This document shows, one piece after another, positions 9,712 to 19,159 of a DNA stretch of 64,000 bases. Source of the DNA: Sinomonas atrocyanea. Lineage in GTDB: Bacteria; Actinomycetota; Actinomycetes; Actinomycetales; Micrococcaceae. A program made the translations under genes and the position numbers. The stretch covers positions 62,001-126,000 of the forward strand of contig NZ_JAUSTE010000007.1 of the NCBI RefSeq assembly GCF_030812675.1. Reading direction: 5' to 3'. The notes under the pieces are model-generated. The model saw nothing but the letters and a program-made list of their open reading frames with translations, was not told where the DNA came from and made no database searches. The first letter of the stretch is position 1; every line of letters begins with the position of its first letter.

Positions 9712-10362
9712 TCAGAGCGAGGCGAGGGCGTCCGCGATCGGGGTCTGGCCCTGGTTGAAGCCGACGAACTGGCGCACCGTGCGCGGCTCGCGCAGGGCGG
9801 CTGCCGCGACCGCGGCGACGTCCGCGCGGCTCACGTTGCGCGAGTCGGAGGAGTCCGCGAGGTCGATCCTGCCGGTGGCGGGATCGGAGGTGAGCGTCGA
9901 GGGGCCGAGGATCGTCCAGTCCAGCGAGGTCCCGCGCAGGTGCTCGTCCGCCGCGGCCTTGGCCTCGGCGTAGTGGAAGAACGGGTTCGACTCCGGGACG
10001 CCGTGGTCGGGCCGGGCGCCGAGGTAGGAGACCATGATGTAGCGCGGCACATCCGCGGCCGAGGCGGCGCGCATGGAGCGGATCGCGGCGTCGCGGTCCA
10101 CGGCGCGCGTGCGCTCTGGGCTGCCGCCGCCGGCGCCGGCGGACCACACCACCGCGTTGTGGCCGGCGAGGACCTCGGCCAGGCCCTTCTCGTCCAGCGA
10201 CTCGACGTCCGCGACGACCGCCGTGGCGCCCGTCGCCTCGACCTCGGCCACGTGCTCGGCGTTGCGGACGATCGAGGTGACCTCGTCTCCGCGCCGGACG
10301 AGCAGGGGTGCGAGGAGGAGGGCCACCTTGCCGTGGCCTCCGATGATGGCGATGCGTGACAT
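9712..10362 (-). CDS. NAD(P)H-binding atypical SDR (NmrA/YwnB-like)
   Basis: The protein has 216 aa. The glycine-rich dinucleotide motif IIGGHGKVA is at the N-terminus, followed by VVADVESLDE and AVVWSAGAGGG strands typical of atypical short-chain dehydrogenases that bind NAD(P)H. A YAEAKAAADEHL segment with Tyr and Lys retains the active-site pattern YxxxK. The ATG at 10362 has an AAGGAG ribosome binding site. The substrate is unknown; members act as redox sensors or epimerase-like enzymes. It lies 96 nt after the MarR-type gene on the same strand. Confidence 0.82.
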   Translation of the reverse strand: MSRIAIIGGHGKVALLLAPLLVRRGDEVTSIVRNAEHVAEVEATGATAVVADVESLDEKGLAEVLAGHNAVVWSAGAGGGSPERTRAVDRDAAIRSMRAASAADVPRYIMVSYLGARPDHGVPESNPFFHYAEAKAAADEHLRGTSLDWTILGPSTLTSDPATGRIDLADSSDSRNVSRADVAAVAAAALREPRTVRQFVGFNQGQTPIADALASL

Positions 10363-10433
10363 GCGCTGCTCCTTCTTGCCGGTGGGCTCAAGACCACGTC
10401 CCACCTTGCCACGGCCCGGCCCTTCCGCCCACT

Positions 10434-10456
10434 TCCGGGGCCCGCGGCGCCCCGGA
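10434..10456 (-). terminator. GC hairpin after the MarR-type gene
   Basis: An 8-bp perfect stem (TCCGGGGC / GCCCCGGA) with a 7-nt loop sits 2 nt beyond the stop of the MarR-type gene on the minus strand. It lacks a T-run, so termination is plausible but unproven. Confidence 0.4.
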
Positions 10457-10458
10457 CC

Positions 10459-10926
10459 CTAGCCCCGGCGTTCGGCCTCCCACTCGTCCAGGAGCCCCGG
10501 CATCCGGCGTGTCAGGAAGCGGTAGAAGTCCGCGGTCTCCCGCGCCCGGGCCCGCGCCGGGCCGTCGGGGAGCTCGTCCGCCAGGGTGCCCGCGAGGCCC
10601 GCGAGCCGCTCGTAGACGGGGTTCTGGCGCAGCGTGGCGACGTACCAGGGGTCGTCGGGGAGGGCGTAGCGGTCGCGGCGGCTGCCCGGCTGCGAGACCC
10701 GGTGGACGAACCCGACCGTCTGCAGGTAGCGGACGGCGCCGGAGACCGCGGCCGCGCTCGCGCCGAGGGCGTCGGCGAGCTCGGCCGCGGTCAGTGCGCC
10801 CTCGTCGGAGGCCACGAGGGCCAGGAGGGCCCGGGCGGGCATCCTGGGGAAGCCCGCGGCGGCCATGACCGCTGCGGAGGCCTCGGCCGCGTCGGGGAGG
10901 CGCGGCTGCTCAGGGCCCGAGCTCAC
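10459..10926 (-). CDS. GbsR/MarR-family transcriptional regulator
   Basis: This 155-aa DNA-binding repressor starts at a GTG that overlaps the stop of the ABC permease gene by 4 nt (10923-10926), so it is the last gene of the exporter operon. The winged helix-turn-helix spans about residues 27-85 (ALTAAELADALGASAAAVSGAVRYLQTVGFVHR), followed by a helical C-terminal dimerisation part. The family commonly controls the efflux pump encoded beside it. A perfect palindrome at 13562-13577 just upstream of the operon is the natural candidate operator. Confidence 0.85.
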   Translation of the reverse strand: MSSGPEQPRLPDAAEASAAVMAAAGFPRMPARALLALVASDEGALTAAELADALGASAAAVSGAVRYLQTVGFVHRVSQPGSRRDRYALPDDPWYVATLRQNPVYERLAGLAGTLADELPDGPARARARETADFYRFLTRRMPGLLDEWEAERRG

Positions 10927-12545
10927 GTCGCCCCGACCTCGCGCCGCCGCATGAGGGCCAGGGCCGCGGCCGCGGCCACCACGGAGATGCCGAGCATCCA
11001 GAACCCGCCCGTCCAGTCACGGCCGCCCGGGCCTGGAACCGGTGTATGCGAGAACGGCGAGACGTCGGTCATCGACTGGTCTACGCCGATCAGCCCGCCG
11101 AAGACCCCCAGCAGCACGGCGACTCCCAGGACGGTCCACCCGACGGGGATGGTCGCCTGCGGCCACACGACGAAGACGAGCGCCGGGACCGCCAGGAAGA
11201 TGAGCGCGGCCGGGATCTGGTCGATCGCCGAGATCCAGACATCGCCCACCGCCGCCGAGGTGTCTCCGGAGGCAACGAGCGAGACCCATGCGCCGGCCGC
11301 GGTGAGGAGCATGACGGCGACGATCGTGAGCGCACCGAGGGCGAGGTAGTCCGCGAACCACCGGATCCGGCCGAGCGGCTGGGACACGAGCCACGGAGCG
11401 GTGCCGGCCGCTTCCTCCTGGCGCGCCCGGATCACGGCCTGGAGCGCGCAGGCAGCGGCGAGGACGCCTGCGAGCAGGAAGAAGACCGAGACAAGGAGCT
11501 GTGACGTCGAGACGCCCTGGGCCTCGACCATCCTGCGGAGGGCCTTGGTGGCCTCGGGGTTGGTCTGGGTCACCGCATCGACCGCCGTGCCGAGGCCTCC
11601 CGTGAGCAGGCCTGTGGCCAGGCCGCCGACGCACCAGCCGACGATGGAGCCCATCTGGAGCCGCGCCGCGAGGGCGAACGAGCCGTTCAGCGTCAGCCGG
11701 GCGTCCGCGCGTCCCGTGCGCCCTGCCACGAGCGCGGCACCGACGTCTCGGCGGTCCATGATCAGGGCGGTCACTGCGAGGCACAGGGCACCGAGGCCCA
11801 GGGGGAGGAGCAGGGGCCACCAGCGGTCCCCCGTGTAGGCGAAGGTCTGCTGGCCCCATCCGATCGGCGAGATCCAGCTCGGCCACGCCGCCGTCATCGA
11901 CATCCCGTCGGCGCCCGGGGTGCCGGCGGCGTCGCCGAAGCCGCGGAGGAGGTAGGCGACGAGCACGAGGGAGGCCGAGACCGCGTTCGCGCCGCGTGAG
12001 GTGCTCATGAACTCGCCCGCGAGCAGCCCGATCCCGAGGAACGAGATCCCCACGGCGCCGGTGGCGGCGCCGGCGAGCACGGACCCGCCCGGGTCGAGGT
12101 TCTCCGCGATGAAGGCGAGGGCAACGACGGCTGAGGCCAGGACATTGGCAACCACACCGTGCAGCACGGTGGCGGCGAGGGGGAGCATCCGGCCGGCGGG
12201 CGTCGACGAGATCATCTCGGCGCGGCCGGCCTCCTCCTCGGCCCTGGAATGGCGCACGGCCATGAAGGTGCTCATCCAGCCCGCAAGCAGCGAGAGGAAC
12301 GTGAAGATCTCGAAGAACGTGAAGGAGCCGAGGCCGGGCCCGCGCGCCAGGCCGCGGAAGACTAGGATCGCGGGCGTCGCGAGGGCGACCTTGAGGATCT
12401 CGGCCTGGGTGGCATAGTCGCCGTAGGTCTTGGCGACCGCGGCGACGGAGAACAGGGCCATGAGGGCGATGCCGAGGATCCACCCCACGAGCTGCCAGCG
12501 GTCACGGCGCAGCCGCTGTCGGTAGAGCATCAGGAAAGTACTCAC
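10923..12545 (-). CDS. ABC exporter permease, fused two-half type
   Basis: This 540-aa polytopic membrane protein begins at a GTG one base after the ATPase stop. Two sets of about six hydrophobic segments are separated by a soluble loop near the middle (around residues 285-320). This matches the large ABC-2-like permeases (TetR/MarR-linked 'exporter' type) that pair with a DrrA-like ATPase in Actinobacteria. It is probably a drug, lipid or antimicrobial exporter. The three-gene operon ATPase-permease-MarR is tightly coupled. Confidence 0.85.
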   Translation of the reverse strand: MSTFLMLYRQRLRRDRWQLVGWILGIALMALFSVAAVAKTYGDYATQAEILKVALATPAILVFRGLARGPGLGSFTFFEIFTFLSLLAGWMSTFMAVRHSRAEEEAGRAEMISSTPAGRMLPLAATVLHGVVANVLASAVVALAFIAENLDPGGSVLAGAATGAVGISFLGIGLLAGEFMSTSRGANAVSASLVLVAYLLRGFGDAAGTPGADGMSMTAAWPSWISPIGWGQQTFAYTGDRWWPLLLPLGLGALCLAVTALIMDRRDVGAALVAGRTGRADARLTLNGSFALAARLQMGSIVGWCVGGLATGLLTGGLGTAVDAVTQTNPEATKALRRMVEAQGVSTSQLLVSVFFLLAGVLAAACALQAVIRARQEEAAGTAPWLVSQPLGRIRWFADYLALGALTIVAVMLLTAAGAWVSLVASGDTSAAVGDVWISAIDQIPAALIFLAVPALVFVVWPQATIPVGWTVLGVAVLLGVFGGLIGVDQSMTDVSPFSHTPVPGPGGRDWTGGFWMLGISVVAAAAALALMRRREVGAT

Positions 12546-12546
12546 C

Positions 12547-13542
12547 TCAGGCCCCCGTGCTGGTGCTGGCCGGGGCCTTCTCGGCGGCGCGGCGCCGGCG
12601 GCGGTGGACGTCGTCGTGCTCCCCGCTCTCCGACCGGGCGACGGTGTCGCCATAATGCCGCAGGAAGAGCTCCTCGAGCGAGGCCGGCGCGACGAGCAGG
12701 CCCTGGACGCCCAGGCTGCCGAGCAGCGGGAGGACCTCGGCGACCCGGTCGGAGTCAGCGCCGAACTTGACCCGGCCCTCCGCCACGGTGAGGTCGTGGA
12801 CCTCGGGCCGGAGCCCGAGCGCCGCGGTATCGATGTGGTCCGCCGCAAAGGAGATCTCCGTGCGGGTGAGGTGGCGCAGCGAGTCGAGGGTGCCGCCGTC
12901 GACGATCTTCCCGGAGCGGATGATGCTCACCCGGTCGGCGAGCCGCTCGACCTCGGAGAGGATGTGGCTCGAGAGGAGCACGGTGGCCCCATTCTGGGCG
13001 AGGGTGCGGACCTCCCGGGTGAAGACGGCCTCCATGAGCGGGTCGAGGCCGCTCGTGGGCTCGTCAAAGAGGTACAGCTCGGCGTCGGTCGCGAGGGCCG
13101 CGATGAGGGCGACCTTCTGGCGGTTGCCCTTCGAGTAGGCGCGGCCCTTCTTGGTGGGGTCGAAATCGAAGGTCTCGCACAGCTCCTTCTTGCGCGCCCG
13201 GTACTTCGCACGGTCCGCCGTGCCGCCGCGGAGCCGGGAGATGAGGTCGATCGCCTCGCCGCCGGAGAGGTTGGGCCAGATGCTCACGTCGCCGGGGATG
13301 CTCGCGATGCGGCGGTGGAGCTCGACGGCGTCGGTCCACGGATCGCCGCCGAGGACCGTGGCCGTGCCCGAGGTGGCCCGTGCGAGCCCGAGGAGGATGC
13401 GCAGGGTAGTGGACTTCCCAGCGCCGTTGGGGCCCAGGAAGCCGTGGATCTCTCCGCGCGCGACCTCAAGGTCGAGGCCGTCGAGGGCGTGCACCCGGCC
13501 GAAGTGCTTGTGGAGCCCGGAGGTGGCAATGACGGTGTCCAT
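12547..13542 (-). CDS. ABC exporter ATPase (DrrA-like)
   Basis: This 331-aa cytoplasmic ATPase is the first gene of the exporter operon. Walker A is GPNGAGKST, the signature region is KGNRQKV (a variant of LSGGQ, as in many DrrA-type proteins), Walker B is LYLFDEPTSGLDP, and the switch His is in SSHILSEVE. A C-terminal extension of about 110 residues ends in a very basic HRRRRRAAEKA tail. The ATG at 13542 follows a promoter region with a perfect palindrome (13562-13577). The substrate is unknown. Confidence 0.9.
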   Translation of the reverse strand: MDTVIATSGLHKHFGRVHALDGLDLEVARGEIHGFLGPNGAGKSTTLRILLGLARATSGTATVLGGDPWTDAVELHRRIASIPGDVSIWPNLSGGEAIDLISRLRGGTADRAKYRARKKELCETFDFDPTKKGRAYSKGNRQKVALIAALATDAELYLFDEPTSGLDPLMEAVFTREVRTLAQNGATVLLSSHILSEVERLADRVSIIRSGKIVDGGTLDSLRHLTRTEISFAADHIDTAALGLRPEVHDLTVAEGRVKFGADSDRVAEVLPLLGSLGVQGLLVAPASLEELFLRHYGDTVARSESGEHDDVHRRRRRAAEKAPASTSTGA

Positions 13543-13561
13543 GCCTGCAGTGTGCGCCCGT

Positions 13562-13577
13562 TTCACAATCTTGTGAA
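13562..13577. promoter_or_regulatory. Perfect palindrome, candidate operator of the exporter operon
   Basis: TTCACAATCTTGTGAA is a 7-2-7 inverted repeat 20-35 bp upstream of the ABC ATPase ATG, in the 97-nt divergent region shared with the adenine deaminase gene. Its size and symmetry suit a MarR/GbsR dimer, and the operon encodes such a regulator. Confidence 0.6.
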
Positions 13578-13639
13578 TGTTCAGCAGCGCAAAGAAACCG
13601 CAAGGGTTTCCGGCCCCGGCGTATGCGAAGGTAGTGCGC

Positions 13640-14644
13640 ATGACGTCCCCCGCCCTGACCCTCCCCAAGGCCGAGCTCCACCTGCACATCGAGGGCACGC
13701 TCGAGCCCGAGCTCGCCTTCGAGCTGGCCGACCGCAACGGCGTGCGCCTCCCGTTCGGCTCCGTCGAAGAGCTGCGGTCCGCGTACCGGTTCGCCGACCT
13801 GCAGTCCTTCCTCGACCTGTACTACGCGTGCATGGACGTGCTGCGCACCCGGGAGGACTTCCGCGACCTCGCCGCCGCCTACCTCCGCCGGGCCGCGGCG
13901 GAGGGCGTGCGGCACGCCGAGCTGTTCTTCGACGCCCAGGCGCACACCGCCCGCGGCGTGGCCTACGCGGACGTCGTCGCGGGGCTGCGGGACGCGCTCG
14001 ACGACGCCGCGCGCCAGGGCGTGACCGGCGGCCTCATCCTCTGCTTCCTCCGCGACGCCCCCGTCGCCGAGGCCGAGGCGGTCTGGGCCGAGGCGAGCCG
14101 GCGCCCGGAGGAGCTGCTCGGGGTGGGCCTGGACTCCGCCGAGGTGGGCCACCGGGTCGGCCCCTTCGCCCACATCTTCGCCGAGGCCCGCGGGCTCGGC
14201 CTGCACGCGGTGGCGCACGCGGGGGAGGAGGGCGGGGCGGACTATGTCTGGGAGGCGCTGCGGGAGCTCGGCGCCGAGCGGATCGACCACGGCATCCGGT
14301 CCCTCGAGGACCCCGAGCTGGTCCGCCACCTCGCCGAGGAGCGCGTGCCGCTGACCGTGTGCCCGTTCTCCAACGTGCGCCTCCGCGCCGTGGACACGCT
14401 CGCGGACCACCCGCTGCCGGCCATGCTCGCCGCGGGCCTGCACGTGACCGTCAACTCGGACGACCCCGCCTACTTCGGCGGCTACGCGGGGGAGAACCTC
14501 GCGGCCGTGGCGGAGCAGTTCGGGCTGGGCAGCGCGGAGCTCGCCCGGCTGGCCCGCAACTCGGTCACCGGCAGCTTCGCGCCCGAGGCTCGCCGGCGTG
14601 AGCTCCTGGCAGACGTGGACGCGTGGGAGGCGTCCGCCCGCTAG
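13640..14644 (+). CDS. Adenine deaminase (Aah1-type, adenosine deaminase family)
   Basis: This 334-aa Zn-dependent cytoplasmic amidohydrolase should convert adenine to hypoxanthine plus ammonia in purine salvage. Metal and catalytic motifs are present: HLHIEGTLEPEL at residues 15-26 (HxH), AHAGEEGG (His and catalytic Glu), ERIDHGIRSLEDP (His) and VNSDDPAYFGGY (Asp pair). The E-G-T-L-E-P-E-L stretch and the S-D-D-P-A-Y-F-G-G-Y block match the bacterial/fungal adenine deaminase subgroup rather than adenosine deaminase proper. The 3' end overlaps the convergent cutC gene by 80 nt. It is divergent from the exporter operon. Confidence 0.87.
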   Translation: MTSPALTLPKAELHLHIEGTLEPELAFELADRNGVRLPFGSVEELRSAYRFADLQSFLDLYYACMDVLRTREDFRDLAAAYLRRAAAEGVRHAELFFDAQAHTARGVAYADVVAGLRDALDDAARQGVTGGLILCFLRDAPVAEAEAVWAEASRRPEELLGVGLDSAEVGHRVGPFAHIFAEARGLGLHAVAHAGEEGGADYVWEALRELGAERIDHGIRSLEDPELVRHLAEERVPLTVCPFSNVRLRAVDTLADHPLPAMLAAGLHVTVNSDDPAYFGGYAGENLAAVAEQFGLGSAELARLARNSVTGSFAPEARRRELLADVDAWEASAR

Positions 14645-15353
14645 CGACCGCGTGCGCGATGCCCGCCGCGGCTCCCGGGTCGATCACACCGTCCGCGCCG
14701 CGGGCGGAGGCGTGCACCGCGTGCACCCCGGCGTCGACCAGCGCGGGCACGAGGCCCGCGGTCACGCCGCCGCCGGCCATGATCTGCAGGCCCGGCGCGT
14801 GCTCCCGCGCCAGCGCGACGAGATCGCGCAGCCCTGCGGCGCCCTGGCCGCAGTCCGGGGCGCCGGCGCTGGTCAGCACCCGGTCTGCCCCGGCCGCCGC
14901 GAGCCGGGCGAGGGCCCCGGCGCGGTCCGCGCCCGCGGCCAGCGCGGCGTCGAACGCGCGGTGGAAGGTCACCTCCGCGCGCGGGTCCGCCCCGCGCACG
15001 ACGCCGGCCACTCGCCGGAACGCCTCGGCGTCCGGGCCGCCGTCGGACGCCAGCATCCCCACAACCACCCCCGCGGCGCCGGCCCGGACGGCGAGCACGC
15101 AGTCCCGCTCGATGGTCCGCAGCTCCTCGCCCGAGTAGGCGAAGCCGCCGGCGCGGGGGCGGACGAGGACGTGCACGGGGACCCCCACCGCGCACGCGGC
15201 CTCGATCGCGGCCTGGCTCGGCGTGATCCCGTCCGTGGCCGCGAGCGCCGCGCACAGCTCCACGCGCGCGGCGCCCGCGGCGGCCGCCACCCGGGCGCCC
15301 GCGGCGGACTCCACGGCGAACTCGAGGGCCGGGGTGCTCAGAAGCCCTGCCAC
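14565..15353 (-). CDS. cutC: CutC-family TIM-barrel protein
   Basis: This 262-aa cytoplasmic protein has the CutC hallmarks [49 protein letters not shown] and RVLTSAG, then IMAGGGV. The family is historically linked with copper tolerance, but its biochemical role is unsettled. Here the start overlaps the 3' end of nagB by 16 nt, so it is the last gene of an amino-sugar operon. That context suggests a carbohydrate or amino-sugar role rather than copper (inference). Its last 80 nt overlap the convergent adenine deaminase gene, and the tail after about residue 240 is Pro/Arg-rich and poorly conserved in appearance. Confidence 0.88.
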   Translation of the reverse strand: MAGLLSTPALEFAVESAAGARVAAAAGAARVELCAALAATDGITPSQAAIEAACAVGVPVHVLVRPRAGGFAYSGEELRTIERDCVLAVRAGAAGVVVGMLASDGGPDAEAFRRVAGVVRGADPRAEVTFHRAFDAALAAGADRAGALARLAAAGADRVLTSAGAPDCGQGAAGLRDLVALAREHAPGLQIMAGGGVTAGLVPALVDAGVHAVHASARGADGVIDPGAAAGIAHAVASGRTPPTRPRLPGAHAGEPRARSCR

Positions 15354-16114
15354 GCCGGCTTCCGGCCGAACGTGTACTGGTAGTACTCGGTGTGCGCGAG
15401 CCGGGATGCCGCCGCCGCGTCGACGAGCACCGTCACGTGCGGGTGCAGCTGGAGCGCCGAGGCGGGGCAGAGGGCGGCCACGGGTCCCTCGACCGCGGCC
15501 GCGACGGCCTCTGCCTTTGCCTCCCCGAGGCCCAGGAGCAGGAGGTGCCGCGCCTCGAGGATCGTGCCGAGGCCCTGCGTGAGGACGTGCTCCGGGACCT
15601 CATCCGGGCTGGCGAAGAAGCGCGCGTTGTCCCGCCGCGTCTGCTCGGTGAGGGTCTTGATTCGGGTGCGCGAGGCGAGGGAGCTCATGGGCTCGTTGAA
15701 CCCGACGTGCCCGTCGGTGCCGATGCCGAGCAGCTGGACGTCCACCCCGCCCGCGGCGGCGATCGAGGCCTCGTAGCGGCGGGCTTCGGCGGCCGGGTCG
15801 GCGGCCTCGCCGTCGAGCCCGTGCACGGCGTCCGCGGCGAAGTCCACGTGGCCGGCGAACTCGCGCCGGATCACGGAACGGTACGACTCGGGGTGCTCAG
15901 CGGGCAGGCCCACGTACTCGTCGAGCAGGAATGCCTGGGCGTCGGCGAAGCTCAGGCCGTGCCGGTGCCGTTCGATGAGCTCGCGGTAGGTGCCCAGCGG
16001 GGTGGATCCGGTCGCGAGGCCCAGGACGGACGGGCCGCGGCGCACCCGCTCCTCGATGATGTCCGCGGCCGTGCGCGCCACCGCGTCGGGGTCGGGAAGG
16101 ACGATGATCTCCAT
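15338..16114 (-). CDS. nagB: Glucosamine-6-phosphate deaminase
   Basis: This 258-aa enzyme converts glucosamine-6-phosphate to fructose-6-phosphate and ammonia in the cytosol. Diagnostic motifs are [16 protein letters not shown] (phosphate loop), FLLDEYVGL with the catalytic Asp, and [14 protein letters not shown] with the catalytic His. The length is normal for NagB. It starts 2 nt after the EIIC stop and overlaps cutC by 16 nt, so transport and deamination are co-expressed. The deacetylase NagA is not in this window. Confidence 0.95.
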   Translation of the reverse strand: MEIIVLPDPDAVARTAADIIEERVRRGPSVLGLATGSTPLGTYRELIERHRHGLSFADAQAFLLDEYVGLPAEHPESYRSVIRREFAGHVDFAADAVHGLDGEAADPAAEARRYEASIAAAGGVDVQLLGIGTDGHVGFNEPMSSLASRTRIKTLTEQTRRDNARFFASPDEVPEHVLTQGLGTILEARHLLLLGLGEAKAEAVAAAVEGPVAALCPASALQLHPHVTVLVDAAAASRLAHTEYYQYTFGRKPAWQGF

Positions 16115-16116
16115 GC

Positions 16117-17364
<1,248 letters not shown>

Positions 17365-17428
17365 GGGATGCACCTTTGCGGGTTCGGGTCGAGGGGTCTT
17401 GTGGCGGGCCGGTCTCTGCCGGTACTGT

Positions 17429-17442
17429 CTGGTTATGACCAG
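17429..17442. promoter_or_regulatory. DasR/NagR-type operator (dre-like)
   Basis: CTGGTTATGACCAG has the core TGGT-N4-ACCA and matches the consensus TGGTCTAGACCA of GntR/HutC regulators that sense glucosamine-6-phosphate. It lies 65 bp upstream of the EIIC start in the divergent region. A GntR-family gene of this class is at 18325-19074. Confidence 0.65.
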
Positions 17443-17508
17443 TTCAGTGTGAGACGGCCCACCACGGGGTGTCAAGGGGGTGACCCCGTCGGCGGTTCCG
17501 CCCACACT

Positions 17509-17524
17509 GGTCCCACACGGGACC
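17509..17524. promoter_or_regulatory. GGTCCC-N4-GGGACC inverted repeat in the PTS divergent region
   Basis: A perfect 6-4-6 inverted repeat about 90 bp upstream of the EIIB ATG. Preceded by T at 17508-17509 it also reads TGGTCCC...GGGACC, so it could be a second weak operator or an RNA hairpin. No function can be assigned from sequence. Confidence 0.35.
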
Positions 17525-17546
17525 GGCTGGTCCCGGCAACAGGGTC

Positions 17547-17597
17547 AGACCAGCAGCACAGTTGCACCAGCAGCACAGTTGCACCAGCAGCACAGTC
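17547..17597 (+). repeat. Three tandem 17-bp repeats in the EIIB leader
   Basis: Three consecutive 17-bp units (consensus GCACCAGCAGCACAGTT) sit 15 nt before the EIIB ATG. The first differs at two positions (AG for GC), and the last at its final base. They fall between the operator region and the ribosome binding site, so they are probably transcribed as 5' leader. They may have arisen by replication slippage, or may tune expression. Confidence 0.8.
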
Positions 17598-17611
17598 AGA
17601 GAGGACATGCC

Positions 17612-17842
17612 ATGTCGAAGGCAGAGAAGATCGTCGCGGGCCTGGGCGGCGCCGCCAACATCGTGGAAGTGGAGGCCTGCATCACGCGCCTGCGCACCGA
17701 GGTCAAGGACGCCTCGCTCGTGAACGAGGCCGCGCTCAAGGCGGCCGGCGCCCACGGGGTGCTCGCCGCCGGCAGCGCGGTCCAGGTGATCGTGGGCCCC
17801 GAGGCGGACACGCTCGCCGAGGACATCGAGGACCTCCTCTGA
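17612..17842 (+). CDS. PTS glucose/GlcNAc-family EIIB
   Basis: This 76-aa cytosolic phosphotransfer domain carries the phospho-cysteine C23 in the family motif EACITRLR. It passes phosphate from EIIA to the incoming sugar on EIIC. The ATG at 17612 has a GAGAGGA ribosome binding site. Its TGA stop overlaps the EIIA ATG (1 nt), so the two are coupled. It is divergent from the EIIC-nagB-cutC operon and shares its operator region. Confidence 0.93.
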   Translation: MSKAEKIVAGLGGAANIVEVEACITRLRTEVKDASLVNEAALKAAGAHGVLAAGSAVQVIVGPEADTLAEDIEDLL

Positions 17843-18309
17843 TGCCCCCGGCGCTCGTGGTCCGGGCCCCGCTCGCGGGCCGCTCCCTGCCGCTCGCCGA
17901 GGTCCCGGACCCGGTGTTCGCGGCGCAGATGGTCGGCTCCGGTGCGGCGGTCGAGCCCCCTGCGGGCGCGCCGTTCGAGGTCGTCTCGCCGGTGGCCGGC
18001 ACGATCGTCAAGCTCCTGCCGCACGCGTTCATCGTGGTCGACGGCGCGGGGCGCGGCGTCCTGACCCACGTGGGGATCGACACCGTGAAGCTCAAGGGCG
18101 AGGGGTTCGAGCTGCTCGCCGCGAAGGGCGACACGGTCGACGCCGGCGCGCCGGTGATGCGCGTGGACCCGGCCGCCGCCGTGGCCGCCGGGTACTCGAT
18201 GGTGAGCCCCGTCGTCGTGCTCGACACGAAGCCGGACACCGCGACCGTGCTGGCCTCCGGCGAGGTGGCCGCAGGGGCCGAGCTGTTCTCCGTCAACGGC
18301 GCCGGCTGA
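17842..18309 (+). CDS. PTS glucose-family EIIA (Crr-like)
   Basis: This 155-aa cytosolic phosphocarrier protein belongs to the EIIA-Glc family. The beta-rich core begins VVRAPLAGRSLPLAEVPDPVF and carries both active-site histidines, in LPHAF and in LTHVGIDTVKLKGEGFE. The second is the usual phospho-His. It is encoded right after EIIB with a one-base overlap and converges on the GntR gene 15 nt downstream. It may also serve other sugar-specific PTS permeases of the cell. Confidence 0.93.
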   Translation: MPPALVVRAPLAGRSLPLAEVPDPVFAAQMVGSGAAVEPPAGAPFEVVSPVAGTIVKLLPHAFIVVDGAGRGVLTHVGIDTVKLKGEGFELLAAKGDTVDAGAPVMRVDPAAAVAAGYSMVSPVVVLDTKPDTATVLASGEVAAGAELFSVNGAG

Positions 18310-18324
18310 GCCAGGCCCCGGGCC

Positions 18325-19074
18325 CTACAGCCGCACCTCCATGCTGAGGGCGTACCGGTCGGAGCGGTACCACGAGCGGGCGTGCTCGATCGGCAGCTCG
18401 CCGGAGTAGGAGACGCGGTCGAAGAACAGGATCGGGGCCCCCGCCCCGGTGCCCAGGAGCACGCCGATGTCCGAGGGGGCGCCCTCGGCGCGGACGGTCT
18501 GGCGGGCGCGGTCGATCTGGTGGCCGAACTCGGAGGCGAGCGCCCTGTAGACCGAGCCCGTCAGGTCGATCCCCAGCAGGCCGGCTGCGTGCACCGGGTG
18601 GTACCACGCGTCGTCGACGCTCACCGGACGGCCGTCGGCCAGGCGCAGGCGGCGGAGGTGGATCGCCTCGGTCCCGGGGGAGAGGCCGAGCGCCTCGGCG
18701 GTGTCCTCGGGCGCCGCCGCATGCTCGGCCGTGAGCACCACCGTGCTGGCGGTGAGCCCGCGACCCTCCATCTCCTGCGTGAAGGAGGCGAGGTGGAGCG
18801 TGGACTGGATCGCGGAGTCGGCCACGAACGTGCCCTTGCCGGGCGCCCGGACCAGGTGCCCCTCCGTGACGAGCCGGCCGATCGCGGCGCGGACGGTGAT
18901 GCGGGAGACCCCGTAGGCATCCATGAGGGCCCGCTCGCTGGGCAGGCGGTCGCCCGGTTCGAGCTCCTCCTTGGCCAGCCTGAGGATGATCGAGCGGAGC
19001 TGCTCGTGCTTGGGCACGCTCGAGTTGTTGATCGCGCTGCCCGTGGTCCGCGCGTCAGACGGAGTCGCTGGCAC
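18325..19074 (-). CDS. GntR/HutC-family regulator of amino-sugar genes (DasR/NagR-like)
   Basis: This 249-aa transcription factor has an N-terminal GntR winged helix (about residues 22-85; LPSERALMDAYGVSRITVRAAIGRLVTEG, then RAPGKGTFV) and a C-terminal UTRA effector domain. The GTG start at 19074 has a GAGGAGG ribosome binding site. DasR/NagR proteins bind TGGTCTAGACCA-type sites and release DNA with glucosamine- or GlcNAc-phosphates. Matching sites lie at 17429-17442 and, more weakly, 19091-19104. It likely represses the neighbouring PTS and nagB genes. Confidence 0.88.
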   Translation of the reverse strand: MPATPSDARTTGSAINNSSVPKHEQLRSIILRLAKEELEPGDRLPSERALMDAYGVSRITVRAAIGRLVTEGHLVRAPGKGTFVADSAIQSTLHLASFTQEMEGRGLTASTVVLTAEHAAAPEDTAEALGLSPGTEAIHLRRLRLADGRPVSVDDAWYHPVHAAGLLGIDLTGSVYRALASEFGHQIDRARQTVRAEGAPSDIGVLLGTGAGAPILFFDRVSYSGELPIEHARSWYRSDRYALSMEVRL

Positions 19075-19090
19075 TGAGGCCTCCTCGCTG

Positions 19091-19104
19091 CTGGTTCGAT
19101 CCAG
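19091..19104. promoter_or_regulatory. Weak dre-like site between gntR and the HAD gene
   Basis: CTGGTTCGATCCAG shares the TGGT-N4-CCA framework of the DasR/NagR operator with one arm imperfect. It is 17 bp upstream of the gntR GTG and 56 bp upstream of the HAD phosphatase ATG. It could serve autoregulation. Confidence 0.4.
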
Positions 19105-19159
19105 ATAGGACCACTACGGGGATTATGCCATGTACGGTGGAGACCCAGGAGGAGAACGC

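Noticed and set aside
17547-17597. CRISPR-like array
   Set aside because: The three units are directly contiguous without spacers and no cas genes are nearby.
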